A DNA stretch of 64,000 nt, taken from Brenneria nigrifluens DSM 30175 = ATCC 13028 (GTDB taxonomy: Bacteria; Pseudomonadota; Gammaproteobacteria; Enterobacterales; Enterobacteriaceae). The stretch is from the NCBI RefSeq assembly GCF_005484965.1, contig NZ_CP034036.1:496001-560000 (forward strand), read 5' to 3'. Below, in pieces: positions 29,517 through 38,641 of this stretch. Both the position numbers and the translations under genes were made by a program. Under the pieces are notes generated by a model. It did not search any database. It was not told the DNA's origin and saw nothing but the letters and a program-made list of their open reading frames with translations. Every line of letters begins with the position of its first letter. Position 1 is the stretch's first letter.

Positions 29517-30497
29517 ATGGTCAACTCCGTCTCTTCCGCGCTAGTAAAACGCCGCTTCTCGATAGAGGATTTTTTTGATTTTGGCGAGCGCTATGGGATT
29601 CGCTACCATTTTCCCACGTTGGCGAGAAGCGGCGATGGTGATAAAGAAAAGCGCATCGTCGTCCAGGGAAATGTTGAAGAGCTGGTGCTGTCGTCCGGTA
29701 TTTGCCTGACGAACTCCGACGTACGGGTTTTGCAGCCCTATGAGTCGACCTCGCTGCAGTGTTCCCCCATGTATACGCTGGTGGTGCTGGAAGGCTGTGT
29801 GGCGATCCGGCTTAACGGCCGGGAATTCGTCGTGCGTTCGGGGATGGCGCTCAGCACCCGGCTGGGCGAGCATCTGGTGATGAATGCCAGCCACCCGGCC
29901 GATCGTCATCTCAAGACCCTGACGCTGGGCATTAATCCCGCCAATTTCCAGCCGCAGCCGATGATGTCCTCTCTGCTGCATGAATGGACGCATTCCCAAA
30001 CCTGCGCGTTTATGTGGCAGGTGCCCGGTTATTTGCTGTCCGGCCTGCAACAAGCGCTGGAAAACGGCGCGGCCGGGCTGCCGCGCCAGCTGATGCTGGA
30101 AGGGATCATGCTGCAACTGCTGGGCTACGGCCTGTCGGCCGAACCGCGGGGGCGGGAAAATGGTTATCTGTCCGCGCCCGGTGAGCGCTGCCGTTTGGAG
30201 AACGTACGCCAGTTGCTGCAACGGCAGCCGGAAAACGCCTATACCTTGCATGAGCTGGCGCAAGCGGCCGCCATGAGCTCCAGCAGCCTGAGAAGCAAAT
30301 TCCGTCAAACCTATGGGCACTCGGTGTTCGATTACCTGCGTGATTGCCGGTTGGCGCTGGCGCGCCGTTATCTTGAACAGGGATATAGCGTCCAGCAGGC
30401 CGCCTGGATGTCCGGTTATCAACACGCCACCAACTTCGCCACCGCTTTCAGGCGGCGCTACGGTATCGCGCCGAGCGCGGTACGTACCCTTCCCTGA
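29517..30497 (+). CDS. AraC-family transcriptional regulator (siderophore type)
   Basis: The 326-residue protein has a variable N-terminal effector domain and a C-terminal double helix-turn-helix of the AraC family (YTLHELAQAAAMSSSSLRSK and YLEQGYSVQQAAWMSGYQHA). Its length and layout resemble PchR/YbtA-type regulators, which sense a ferric siderophore and activate the matching receptor gene. The gene next door is a TonB-dependent siderophore receptor on the same strand. The signal sensed is not known. E. coli has neither gene between metH and yjbB, so the pair is an accessory insert. Confidence 0.88.
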   Translation: MVNSVSSALVKRRFSIEDFFDFGERYGIRYHFPTLARSGDGDKEKRIVVQGNVEELVLSSGICLTNSDVRVLQPYESTSLQCSPMYTLVVLEGCVAIRLNGREFVVRSGMALSTRLGEHLVMNASHPADRHLKTLTLGINPANFQPQPMMSSLLHEWTHSQTCAFMWQVPGYLLSGLQQALENGAAGLPRQLMLEGIMLQLLGYGLSAEPRGRENGYLSAPGERCRLENVRQLLQRQPENAYTLHELAQAAAMSSSSLRSKFRQTYGHSVFDYLRDCRLALARRYLEQGYSVQQAAWMSGYQHATNFATAFRRRYGIAPSAVRTLP

Positions 30498-30584
30498 GCG
30501 GCTTGCCTATGACGTTACGTCCGATCCGCATAGCAGGTTGTTACTCCATGGTTTTTCAATAGTTCCCGCCGCCGCGCGCTTTTG

Positions 30585-30628
30585 TCATTGCGCATACGCA
30601 AGCTGTCGTTGCGCATAGCTACTATGCG
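30585..30628 (+). promoter_or_regulatory. Candidate AraC-type operator before the siderophore receptor
   Basis: Two direct repeats, TCATTGCGCATA and TCGTTGCGCATA, start at 30585 and 30606, exactly 21 bases (two helical turns) apart and on the same face of DNA. This is the usual layout of half-sites for AraC-family activators. The second repeat also begins a perfect inverted repeat CGCATAG-CTA-CTATGCG (30612-30628). A weaker Fur-like stretch follows at 30635-30653 (12 of 19 by hand). Confidence 0.6.
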
Positions 30629-30679
30629 GCTAAAAACAGTAATAATTCTTATTTACAAAAAGATCGAGCGGAGATTGTC

Positions 30680-32788
30680 ATGTTGAGAAAAACGCGGCTG
30701 GCGCTGGTGATTGGGTGCATCTCGGGCGGCTTTAGCGTATCGGCGCTGGCGGAGGAAGAGGCGGCTGCGCCGTCTGCCGCCGGCAGCGATACGATAGTGG
30801 TAACCACGCAAACGCAAAGCGGCGCCACCAAGCTGGCGACGCCGGATATTGAAACGCCGCAGGCGGTTTCCATCGTCACGCGCGATCAGATTCAGCAGCA
30901 GGGGGCGATCAGCGTACGTCAGGCCGTCAGCTATACGCCGGGCGTATTCAGCGACCAGATCGGCGCGTCTAACCGCTTTGATTACATGGTGCTGCGTGGT
31001 TTTTCCGACGGCAGCCTGGATAACGTCTATCTGGACGGTTTGAAAATGATGGGGGATACCAACTCCCACAGTTCTCTGGTGGTCGATCCCTGGTTTCTGG
31101 AGAGCATTGAAGTGGTGAGAGGTCCGGCGTCGGTGCTGTATGGCCGCGCTTCTCCGGGCGGGATTGTGGCGCTGAATTCCCGCCAGCCGTCTTTTGAACG
31201 CAGCGGACAGATCAAACTGTTTGCCGGGAATAATGCCCAGCGCGGCGCGGCCTTTGACGTCACCGGGCCGCTGGACGACGACGAACGTTTCGCTTTCCGT
31301 CTTGGCGGCATCGTGCGTAAAGCGGATACCCAGTTCGGGCCGCTGAAAGAGGAGCGTTATGCCATCGCTCCCAGCCTGACGTGGCGCATTTCCGATAAAA
31401 CCCGGCTGGAGCTGATGGCTTACCTGCATCGCGATCCGGAAGGCGGCAGCCACTCGGGTTTACCCTATGAGGGCGCCGTGGTGGCGCACAACGGTCGTAA
31501 AATCTCGAATAACTTCTATGAAGGGGAAGAGAATTACGAGAAGTACGACCGTAAGCAGAATATGGTGGGATACAACTTCGAACAGGGTTTTGATAACGGC
31601 TGGGCGGTACGCCAGAAACTGCGCTATCTGAAGAGCAAGGTCAGGTTGGATCAGGTGTATGCCTATGGCTGGAGCAGCGCCGACTCGCTTTATCGCTACT
31701 ATTCCGGCTCGCGGGAAGCGCTTTCGGCGCTGACGCTGGATAACCAGCTCGACGGCAGCTTTGATACCGGCGCGGTGAACCACCGCCTGCTGGTGGGGAT
31801 TGACTACCAGCAGCGCCATAATGACGTGGACTGGCCTTCAGGCGCCTTCCCGGATATTGATGCTTTCAACCCGGTTTATGGCGCCTTGCCGACTGCCATG
31901 TATCCGTCAACGCTTGAGAAGCATAAGCTGCAACAAACGGGGATCTACGTTCAGGATCAGATGAGCTGGGAGCGCTGGCGTTTCACGCTGGGCGGGCGCC
32001 ACGATCGGGTGAAAGTGACCAATATCGATAAGAGCACGGGCAACCGCAGCGAACTGGATAAGGATAATTTCAGCTCCCGCGCGGCGTTGCTCTATTTGTT
32101 TGACTCCGGCTTTGCTCCTTACGTCAGCTACTCCACCGCGTTTACCCCCACCAGTTTTGTCGGCGAGGACGGCAACGTGCTGGAGCCGATGAAAGGCAGG
32201 CAGTGGGAAGCCGGGCTGAAATATCAGCCGGAAGGTTCGCAAAACCAGTACAGCATGTCGCTATTCCGCATTAATCAAAAGAATGTCGCCACCAAAGTGC
32301 AGCCGACCGACCCCTACCGCTCGGTGGGGGAGATCGAATCGGAGGGCGTGGAGCTGGAAGCCGTCAGCCATATTACCGACAATCTGCGCCTGCAGGCCGC
32401 CTACACTTATACGGATATTCGCTATAAGAAGAGCAGTCCGGAAGAGCAGGGGAAACGCGCCATTTACGCGCCGCGTAATCAGGCCAGCGCCTGGGCCAGC
32501 TACGATGTGAATAGCGGTCCGCTGGACGGTCTGACGCTGGGGGCCGGGGTACGCTACGTGAACGGCGTGACCAGCGATCGCGCCAATACGCATACGCTGC
32601 CTTCCTATACGCTGGTGGATATGGCGGTGGGGTACGATCTGTCGAAGGTCGGCTTAAAGGGGCTGAGCGCGCAGCTGAACGTGAATAACCTGACGGATAA
32701 ACGTTACGTGGCGGCCTGTAACTCGCTGGAGTTCTGCTACTTCGGCGCCGAGCGCAGTATCGTCGGCAGCCTGTCCTACTCTTTCTGA
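30680..32788 (+). CDS. TonB-dependent siderophore receptor (FoxA/FhuA-like)
   Basis: The 702-residue outer-membrane protein starts with a signal peptide ending near SALA/EEE (residue 24). A TonB box-like SDTIVVTT, a plug domain (about 55-160; QGAISVRQAVSYTPGVFS, VRGPASVLYGRASPGG) and a 22-strand barrel ending in phenylalanine (IVGSLSYSF) follow. A cysteine pair near the C-terminus (AACNSLEFCYF) and the plug sequence resemble hydroxamate receptors such as FoxA (ferrioxamine) and FhuA. The exact siderophore cannot be told. An adjacent AraC-type regulator and tandem repeats upstream suggest induction by its own ligand. Confidence 0.9.
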   Translation: MLRKTRLALVIGCISGGFSVSALAEEEAAAPSAAGSDTIVVTTQTQSGATKLATPDIETPQAVSIVTRDQIQQQGAISVRQAVSYTPGVFSDQIGASNRFDYMVLRGFSDGSLDNVYLDGLKMMGDTNSHSSLVVDPWFLESIEVVRGPASVLYGRASPGGIVALNSRQPSFERSGQIKLFAGNNAQRGAAFDVTGPLDDDERFAFRLGGIVRKADTQFGPLKEERYAIAPSLTWRISDKTRLELMAYLHRDPEGGSHSGLPYEGAVVAHNGRKISNNFYEGEENYEKYDRKQNMVGYNFEQGFDNGWAVRQKLRYLKSKVRLDQVYAYGWSSADSLYRYYSGSREALSALTLDNQLDGSFDTGAVNHRLLVGIDYQQRHNDVDWPSGAFPDIDAFNPVYGALPTAMYPSTLEKHKLQQTGIYVQDQMSWERWRFTLGGRHDRVKVTNIDKSTGNRSELDKDNFSSRAALLYLFDSGFAPYVSYSTAFTPTSFVGEDGNVLEPMKGRQWEAGLKYQPEGSQNQYSMSLFRINQKNVATKVQPTDPYRSVGEIESEGVELEAVSHITDNLRLQAAYTYTDIRYKKSSPEEQGKRAIYAPRNQASAWASYDVNSGPLDGLTLGAGVRYVNGVTSDRANTHTLPSYTLVDMAVGYDLSKVGLKGLSAQLNVNNLTDKRYVAACNSLEFCYFGAERSIVGSLSYSF

Positions 32789-32814
32789 TCCATGCTTTTG
32801 CCGCGATAAAACGA

Positions 32815-32840
32815 AACAGGCCGGATAACTCCGGCCTGTT
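32815..32840 (-). terminator. Hairpin between the receptor gene and a permease remnant
   Basis: A perfect 10-base stem, AACAGGCCGG/CCGGCCTGTT, with a six-base loop. On the minus strand it is followed by TCGTTTTATC, so it best fits a terminator for the permease remnant. It may also end the receptor transcript, since it begins 26 bases after its stop. Confidence 0.65.
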
Positions 32841-32853
32841 CCCGCTCTAAAAA

Positions 32854-33042
32854 TCAGTACAATCCGATCGCTTTCCACCACAGCATGCCCGCCGACATAA
32901 ATACCGCCTGATTGACCAGGCTGACGACAAAGCCGGTTCGCCACCATACGGCCGTCGGCACATATCCGGCGCCGAACAGAATCGGTCCGCGAGCGTAGCT
33001 CCGCGATGTGCGCGTTGTCGCTGGCGATAATAAGAATAATCG
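32854..33042 (-). pseudogene. C-terminal remnant of a DASS-family anion permease
   Basis: About 48 codons before the stop read as the end of a divalent anion:Na+ symporter (CitT/DASS family): RGPILFGAGYVPT, then AVWWRTGFVVSLVNQ, and the typical end LWWKAIGLY. Upstream, the similarity fades and an in-frame stop lies at 33043-33045. No start codon or N-terminal part exists, since sequence beyond 33045 is AT-rich and non-coding. Only the last tenth of a roughly 470-residue permease survives. The downstream hairpin looks like its old terminator. Confidence 0.75.
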
Positions 33043-33372
33043 CTAGCGGGAGCCAATTAAGGCCGTACGAGACGTTTTGTCCTCCATCCCTTTTCCTGGC
33101 TGCATTACATGTCTGAAGAATTACTTAACCTATAATTTAAATTGTCTGTAGGTCATAAAAATCCTATACCGAGATCGGATGGCTGTGAGGTTGAGTTATA
33201 TATTGTTGATTTTAAATAATTTTTAATGTTTCTCTTTATTTGGCTATCCGCACTGAATCCAGTCAGCCTGTTTTCCAAAGGGAAATCGCTTTTCAGTCAC
33301 AGCGGGAAACATCTGGTAATCTAATGGCTGCTGAATAATCAATCTCACATTTGTTTTAGGGAAATTAACTTA
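33043..33372. other. Intergenic region before yjbB
   Basis: No coding sequence was recognised in this 330-base AT-rich stretch. It presumably contains the yjbB promoter; TTTAATTTAAATTG-type runs are present but no promoter could be chosen with confidence. Confidence 0.5.
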
Positions 33373-35019
33373 GTGTTAACTTTGCTGCATTTACTTTCGG
33401 CGATTGCCTTGCTGGTGTGGGGAACGCACATTGTTCGCACCGGCATCATGCGTGTTTACGGCGCCAGTCTGCGGCGCATTCTTAGCGACAGCGTGGATAA
33501 GAAACCCTGGGCTTTTGTCGCCGGGATTGGCGTTACGGCGCTGGTGCAGAGCAGCAATGCCACCGCGTTGCTGACCACGTCCTTTGTTTCTCAGCGCCTG
33601 GTGGCGCTGGCGCCGGCGTTGGTGATTATTCTCGGCGCCGATGTCGGCACCGCGCTGATGGTGCGGATACTGACGTTCGATCTCTCCTGGCTATCCCCGC
33701 TACTGATTTTTCTGGGAGTGATCTTCTTTCTCAGCCGTAAACAGACGCGCATCGGCCAGATCGGTCGGGTGGCTATCGGCCTGGGGCTGATTTTGCTGGC
33801 GTTGGAAATGATCGTGGCGGCGGCCACGCCGATCACCCAGACCGCCGGCGTGAAAGTGCTGTTCTCTTCACTGACCGGCGACATCATGCTTGATGCGCTG
33901 GTCGGCGCGTTGTTCGCCGTGGTGAGTTATTCGAGTCTGGCGGCGGTTTTGCTGACCGCGACCTTGACGGCCAGCGGGGTGATTTCTCTGGAAGTGGCGA
34001 TGTGCCTGGTGATTGGCGCCAACCTGGGGAGCGGGATATTGACGATAATCAGCGCCAGCGCCCAGAACGCCGCCGGACGGCGCGTGGCTCTCGGCAGTAT
34101 GTTATTCAAGCTGATGGGCTGTCTGGTGGTCTTGCCGATGGTGGAGATACTTTCCCGCTGGTTGGCACGGTTGCCGCTGAGTTCGGAAGAGCTGGTCATT
34201 TATTTTCATCTTTTTTACAACCTGATCCGCTGCCTGTTGCTGATCCCGTTCGCCGACGTGGTGGCGCGGCTGTCCTGCGCCATGATTGCCGATTCGCCCG
34301 AAGTGGATATGCAGATGAAGCCGCGGCACCTGGATACCAGCGCGCTGGATACGCCGGCATTGGCTTTGACCAACGCCGCGCGGGAAACCTTGCGCATTGG
34401 GGACGTGGTGGAGCAGATGCTGCGCCTGTACCGCGACGTTATGCAGGGCGACCATATGCAGCGGCGGGAGGTTCGCCGGCTTGATGACGACGTCGACGTG
34501 CTGTATACCGCGATTAAGCTCTATCTGGCGCAAATACCGAAAGAGAGTCTCGACGAGCGGGATTCCCGGCGTTGGGCGGAAGTGATCGAGGTGGCGCTGA
34601 ATCTGGAACAGGCGGGGGATATTATTGAGCGCATGGCGGACGATGTCGCCAATACCTCCTCGACCATCCGCCGCGCGTTTTCCGCTCAGGGACTGACTGA
34701 GTTAAATCATCTGCACGAGCAACTGCTGTCGAATCTGCGCCTTGGCCTGTCGGTATTTCTTTCCGAGGATATCACCAGCGCAAAACGTTTACGCCGCGCT
34801 AAACATCGTTTCCGAATTCTGAACCGGCGCTACGCCCACGCCCACGTTGATAGGTTGCATCAGCAGAATGTGCAGAGTCTGGAAACCAGCTCCCTGCATC
34901 TGGGGCTGTTGGGCGATATGAACCGGCTGAATTCGCTGTTTTGTTCGGTGGCCTACAACGTGTTGATCACCCGGCAGGAGGGGGAGGATGAGCGGGAAGA
35001 GCCGACGTTGACGCTGTGA
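33373..35019 (+). CDS. yjbB: Na/Pi-cotransporter family protein YjbB
   Basis: The 548-residue protein begins MLTLLHLLSAIALLVWGTHI at a GTG. It has a membrane part (about 1-300) with two inverted Na/Pi-cotransporter repeats carrying the QSSNATA motif (ALVQSSNATALLTTS) and SYSSLAAVLLTATL. A cytoplasmic PhoU-like helical domain follows (about 340-530). In E. coli YjbB overproduction exports phosphate. The gene follows metH directly in E. coli; here about 4 kb of accessory DNA separates them. It is convergent with lysC. Confidence 0.93.
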   Translation: MLTLLHLLSAIALLVWGTHIVRTGIMRVYGASLRRILSDSVDKKPWAFVAGIGVTALVQSSNATALLTTSFVSQRLVALAPALVIILGADVGTALMVRILTFDLSWLSPLLIFLGVIFFLSRKQTRIGQIGRVAIGLGLILLALEMIVAAATPITQTAGVKVLFSSLTGDIMLDALVGALFAVVSYSSLAAVLLTATLTASGVISLEVAMCLVIGANLGSGILTIISASAQNAAGRRVALGSMLFKLMGCLVVLPMVEILSRWLARLPLSSEELVIYFHLFYNLIRCLLLIPFADVVARLSCAMIADSPEVDMQMKPRHLDTSALDTPALALTNAARETLRIGDVVEQMLRLYRDVMQGDHMQRREVRRLDDDVDVLYTAIKLYLAQIPKESLDERDSRRWAEVIEVALNLEQAGDIIERMADDVANTSSTIRRAFSAQGLTELNHLHEQLLSNLRLGLSVFLSEDITSAKRLRRAKHRFRILNRRYAHAHVDRLHQQNVQSLETSSLHLGLLGDMNRLNSLFCSVAYNVLITRQEGEDEREEPTLTL

Positions 35020-35045
35020 GCGTGGGAGTGACGCTCCCACGCTCA
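35017..35045. terminator. Hairpin between convergent yjbB and lysC
   Basis: TGAGCGTGGGAG and CTCCCACGCTCA form a perfect 12-base stem with a five-base loop, overlapping the yjbB stop. No clear T tract follows on either strand, so it may act by structure alone for both genes. Confidence 0.55.
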
Positions 35046-35067
35046 TCCGGTCAATAAAAGAAACGGA

Positions 35068-36444
35068 TTACTCGAACAGGCTGCGGTGCAGCGTTTGCAC
35101 CACGCGCTCGGCGTCATTGCCGGGCACCAGGAAACAGAGGTTATTGCTGCTGGCGCCGTAGCAAATCAGGCGGATGCTGAACGGCTCCAGTACGCCAAAC
35201 ACCTCTTTGCCCACGCCGCAGGCCTGGGAAAGTTTGTTGCCGATTAACGCCACCAGCGACAAGTTTTCCTCTACTTCTACCCGGCACAGCGAAGAGAGTT
35301 CGGTCAGCAGGGCGCTGGACAGCAGGCTGCCGCCGGTCGAGGTGGAACCGGTGGTATCCAGCGTCAGCGCCACGTTCACTTCCGAAGTGGTGATCAAATC
35401 AACGGAGATATTGTGGCGGGCGAGAATGCTGAACACCTCGGCCAGAAAGCCGCGCGCATGCAGCATATTGAGACTGTGCAGGGTGAGCAGCGTTTGCTTG
35501 CGGCGCAGCGCCAGAGCGCGGAATAACGGCGGGTTTTCCGTTTTATTGCACACCAGAGTACCGCCGGCGGCGGGATCCTTGCTGGAACCGACAAACACAG
35601 GAATTCCGCTGCGTACGGCGGGCAATAACGTTGCCGGATGCAGCACTTTCGCGCCGAACGTCGCCATTTCGGCCGCTTCTTCAAACATAATCTGGTCGAT
35701 GCGTTTGGCCGCCGGCACCACGCGCGGATCGGTGGTATAGATACCGGGCACGTCGGTCCAGATATCGATGCGGTCGGCATGTAGCGCTTCACCCAGCAGC
35801 GCGGCGGTATAATCGCTGCCGCCGCGGCCCAGCGTGGTCGTCCGCCCTTTCTCTTCGCTGCCGATAAAGCCCTGGGTAATGATTAAGCCTTTCTCCAGCC
35901 TGGGCTGCAGCTGGCTGCGGGTCAGTTCTCCCAGGGCGCGGCAGTTGGGTTCCGCACGGCCGAAATGGTCGTCGGTACGCATGATTTTACGCACGTCGAA
36001 CCATTCGGCGATCACGTCGCGCTGGCGCAGGACTTCGACAAACAGCAGCGTGGACATCAGTTCGCCGTGGCTGACCAGCTCATCCGTCAGCGCGGTTGAG
36101 GTCGCCAGCGCGGCGGCTTCGGACAGGGTGGTGACGTTCTCCAGCATGCGGTCGATTTCATCGCCGATCACCGCCGGATTTTCCAGCCGGTCAATAATGG
36201 CGTATTGAATGTTGCGGATCTGCTCCAGAAGCCGGGCGCGCCGTTCCTGCCCCGGCCCTTCGGCCAGGGCGACCAGTAAATTGGTGACGCCGGCGGAGGC
36301 CGAGAGTACCACCACCCGCACATCAGGATTGGACAGAACAACGTCGGCGCTGTGGTTCATGGCGTCAAAGTCGGCCACGCTGGTGCCGCCAAATTTGGCG
36401 ATAACCACCGATTGCGTTTTTGCGGAAATTTCAGTTACGGACAT
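35068..36444 (-). CDS. lysC: Lysine-sensitive aspartokinase III
   Basis: The 458-residue enzyme phosphorylates aspartate in the pathway to lysine, threonine and methionine. The kinase signature AKFGGTSVADFDAM is at the N-terminus, followed by the catalytic domain (TLGRGGSDYTAALLGEAL) and two ACT domains from about residue 310 that bind lysine. The protein is about nine residues longer than E. coli LysC at the N-terminus. It is preceded by a lysine riboswitch, so both transcript and enzyme are expected to respond to lysine. Confidence 0.96.
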   Translation of the reverse strand: MSVTEISAKTQSVVIAKFGGTSVADFDAMNHSADVVLSNPDVRVVVLSASAGVTNLLVALAEGPGQERRARLLEQIRNIQYAIIDRLENPAVIGDEIDRMLENVTTLSEAAALATSTALTDELVSHGELMSTLLFVEVLRQRDVIAEWFDVRKIMRTDDHFGRAEPNCRALGELTRSQLQPRLEKGLIITQGFIGSEEKGRTTTLGRGGSDYTAALLGEALHADRIDIWTDVPGIYTTDPRVVPAAKRIDQIMFEEAAEMATFGAKVLHPATLLPAVRSGIPVFVGSSKDPAAGGTLVCNKTENPPLFRALALRRKQTLLTLHSLNMLHARGFLAEVFSILARHNISVDLITTSEVNVALTLDTTGSTSTGGSLLSSALLTELSSLCRVEVEENLSLVALIGNKLSQACGVGKEVFGVLEPFSIRLICYGASSNNLCFLVPGNDAERVVQTLHRSLFE

Positions 36445-36568
36445 TTCAAAAAAACCTCGTGCAGGAAGCCATTGTTTTTATGTTACAACAGCGGTCTATT
36501 AATCAGCCTTGGCACAAGGAAAGAGCGGTAAGCAGGGAGCAGGCGTAGAAAGCTAAACTACGATACAC

Positions 36569-36753
36569 CCAGAAGCGCTCCACCTTGCCGAACGCCCCTT
36601 GGGGCGAACCGGGTGACAACCCAGGGGATTCAGCCCCTGCGGTCGATGCGGTCGATACCGTGTTTCACCGCACCTCGGCGCCGCTCCCCCTCGGATATCG
36701 TCAATGGACCACGGATCCTCCGATATCTTACCTGGGCGGCGCGCCTCTTCTGG
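36569..36753 (-). promoter_or_regulatory. Lysine riboswitch (L-box) of lysC
   Basis: On the minus strand the leader has the lysine aptamer marks: P1 strands CCAGAAG (36747-36753) and CTTCTGG (36569-36575), the conserved AGAGGCGC after P1, and the segment GGGGCTGAATCCCCTGGG TTGTCACC nearly as in the E. coli lysC leader. About 125 bases follow before the lysC start. In E. coli lysine binding blocks the lysC ribosome site and exposes RNase E sites; the same is inferred here. Confidence 0.93.
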
Positions 36754-36927
36754 CTTGCGCGCTGGAAGCGCAAGTACGCTGTTAGAAATAACGGGTTATC
36801 CCGCCGCTGTCAATAATCAAACGCCGGGGGGGCGCATTTAGCAAGAAAAGGGATATCAAGCGGCGATTTACGGGATACAATCGATTCAGCAGCTTTTGAT
36901 TTCACTTTCGGAGAGAAAAACATTGTT

Positions 36928-38577
36928 ATGAAAAATATCAATCCAAGCCAAACCGCCGCGTGGCAGGCATTACAACAACACTTCGATGCGATGAAAGATG
37001 TGCAAATCAAAGATTTGTTTGCCCACGACAAGCAGCGTTTTGAACGTTTCTCCGCCACCTTTGACGATCGGATACTGGTGGATTATTCCAAAAACCGCAT
37101 CACGGCTGAAACGCTGGAGAAATTGCAGGCGCTGGCGCGGGAAACCGATTTGGCCGGGGCGATCAAGTCCATGTTCGCCGGCGAAAAAATCAACCGCACC
37201 GAAGGCCGGGCGGTGCTGCACGTCGCCCTGCGTAACCGTAGCAACACCCCTATTCTGGTCGATGGCAAAGACGTTATGCCGGAGGTGAATGCGGTGCTGG
37301 AGAAAATGAAAGACTTCAGCGAGCGCATCATCGGCGGCGAGTGGAAAGGCTATACCGGCAAGGCGATTACCGATGTGGTCAATATCGGCATCGGCGGTTC
37401 CGACCTGGGCCCGTATATGGTGACGGAAGCGCTAAAACCGTATAAAAATCATCTTAATATGCATTTTGTGTCCAACGTTGACGGTACGCATATCGCTGAA
37501 ACGCTAAAGCCGCTTAATCCTGAAACCACGCTGTTCCTGGTGGCCTCCAAAACCTTCACCACTCAGGAAACAATGACCAATGCCCATAGCGCCCGCGACT
37601 GGTTCCTGAAAGCGGCCCAGGATGAAAAGCATGTGGCGAAACACTTTGCGGCGTTGTCTACCAATGCCAAAGCCGTCGGCGATTTTGGCATTGATACCAA
37701 CAATATGTTCGAGTTCTGGGATTGGGTCGGCGGGCGTTATTCCCTGTGGTCGGCGATTGGTTTATCGATCGTTCTCTCGCTGGGATTCGATAATTTTGAG
37801 CAACTGCTTAGCGGCGCTCATGCGATGGACAAACACTTTGCTTCCACGCCGGGGGAGCAAAACCTGCCGGTGCTGCTGGCGCTGATCGGTATCTGGTACA
37901 ACAATTTCTTCGGCGCGGAAACGGAAGCCATTCTGCCGTACGATCAGTATATGCATCGTTTTGCCGCCTATTTCCAACAGGGGAATATGGAGTCCAACGG
38001 CAAATATGTCGATCGCAACGGCAATCCGGTCGATTATCAGACCGGGCCGATTATCTGGGGCGAACCGGGAACCAACGGTCAGCATGCGTTTTATCAGCTG
38101 ATTCATCAGGGCACCAAACTGGTTCCCTGTGATTTCATCGCCCCGGCGGTAAGCCACAACCCGCTAAGCGACCACCACAGTAAGCTGCTGTCCAACTTCT
38201 TCGCCCAGACGGAGGCGCTGGCGTTCGGCAAAAGCCGCGAAGTGGTGGAAGAGGAGTTCGCCGCGGCGGGTAAAACCGCGCAAGAGGTTGAGCATGTGGC
38301 GCCTTTCAAGGTTTTTGTCGGCAACCGCCCGACCAACTCGATTCTGCTGCGTGAGATTACCCCTTATAGCCTGGGGGCCTTGATTGCCCTGTATGAGCAC
38401 AAAATCTTTACCCAGGGGGCGATCCTGAATATTTTCACCTTTGATCAGTGGGGCGTGGAGTTGGGTAAACAGCTGGCGAATCGCATTCTGCCTGAACTGG
38501 AAGACGCGAAAGCGATCGCCAGCCATGACAGCTCGACCAACGGTTTGATCAATCGCTTCAAACAGTGGCGTGCTTAA
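36928..38577 (+). CDS. pgi: Glucose-6-phosphate isomerase
   Basis: The 549-residue enzyme interconverts glucose-6-phosphate and fructose-6-phosphate. Both family signatures are present: the phosphate-binding GIGGSDLGPYM with VASKTFTTQETM, and the catalytic Glu/His region GEPGTNGQHAFYQLIHQG; the C-terminal lysine region is HDSSTNGLINRFKQW. It has the normal length, starts after GGAGAG, and is divergent from lysC as in E. coli. A strong terminator follows. Confidence 0.98.
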   Translation: MKNINPSQTAAWQALQQHFDAMKDVQIKDLFAHDKQRFERFSATFDDRILVDYSKNRITAETLEKLQALARETDLAGAIKSMFAGEKINRTEGRAVLHVALRNRSNTPILVDGKDVMPEVNAVLEKMKDFSERIIGGEWKGYTGKAITDVVNIGIGGSDLGPYMVTEALKPYKNHLNMHFVSNVDGTHIAETLKPLNPETTLFLVASKTFTTQETMTNAHSARDWFLKAAQDEKHVAKHFAALSTNAKAVGDFGIDTNNMFEFWDWVGGRYSLWSAIGLSIVLSLGFDNFEQLLSGAHAMDKHFASTPGEQNLPVLLALIGIWYNNFFGAETEAILPYDQYMHRFAAYFQQGNMESNGKYVDRNGNPVDYQTGPIIWGEPGTNGQHAFYQLIHQGTKLVPCDFIAPAVSHNPLSDHHSKLLSNFFAQTEALAFGKSREVVEEEFAAAGKTAQEVEHVAPFKVFVGNRPTNSILLREITPYSLGALIALYEHKIFTQGAILNIFTFDQWGVELGKQLANRILPELEDAKAIASHDSSTNGLINRFKQWRA

Positions 38578-38591
38578 GCGATAACTCAATG

Positions 38592-38620
38592 AAAAAAGGC
38601 GGGAAATCCCGCCTTTTTTA
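38592..38620 (+). terminator. pgi terminator
   Basis: AAAAAAGGCGGG and CCCGCCTTTTTT form a stem with a four-base loop and flanking A and T tracts; it could also end the wzi-like gene on the other strand, whose stop is 22 bases away. Confidence 0.93.
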
Positions 38621-38641
38621 TCTTGTGCTGTCGCGTAACGA

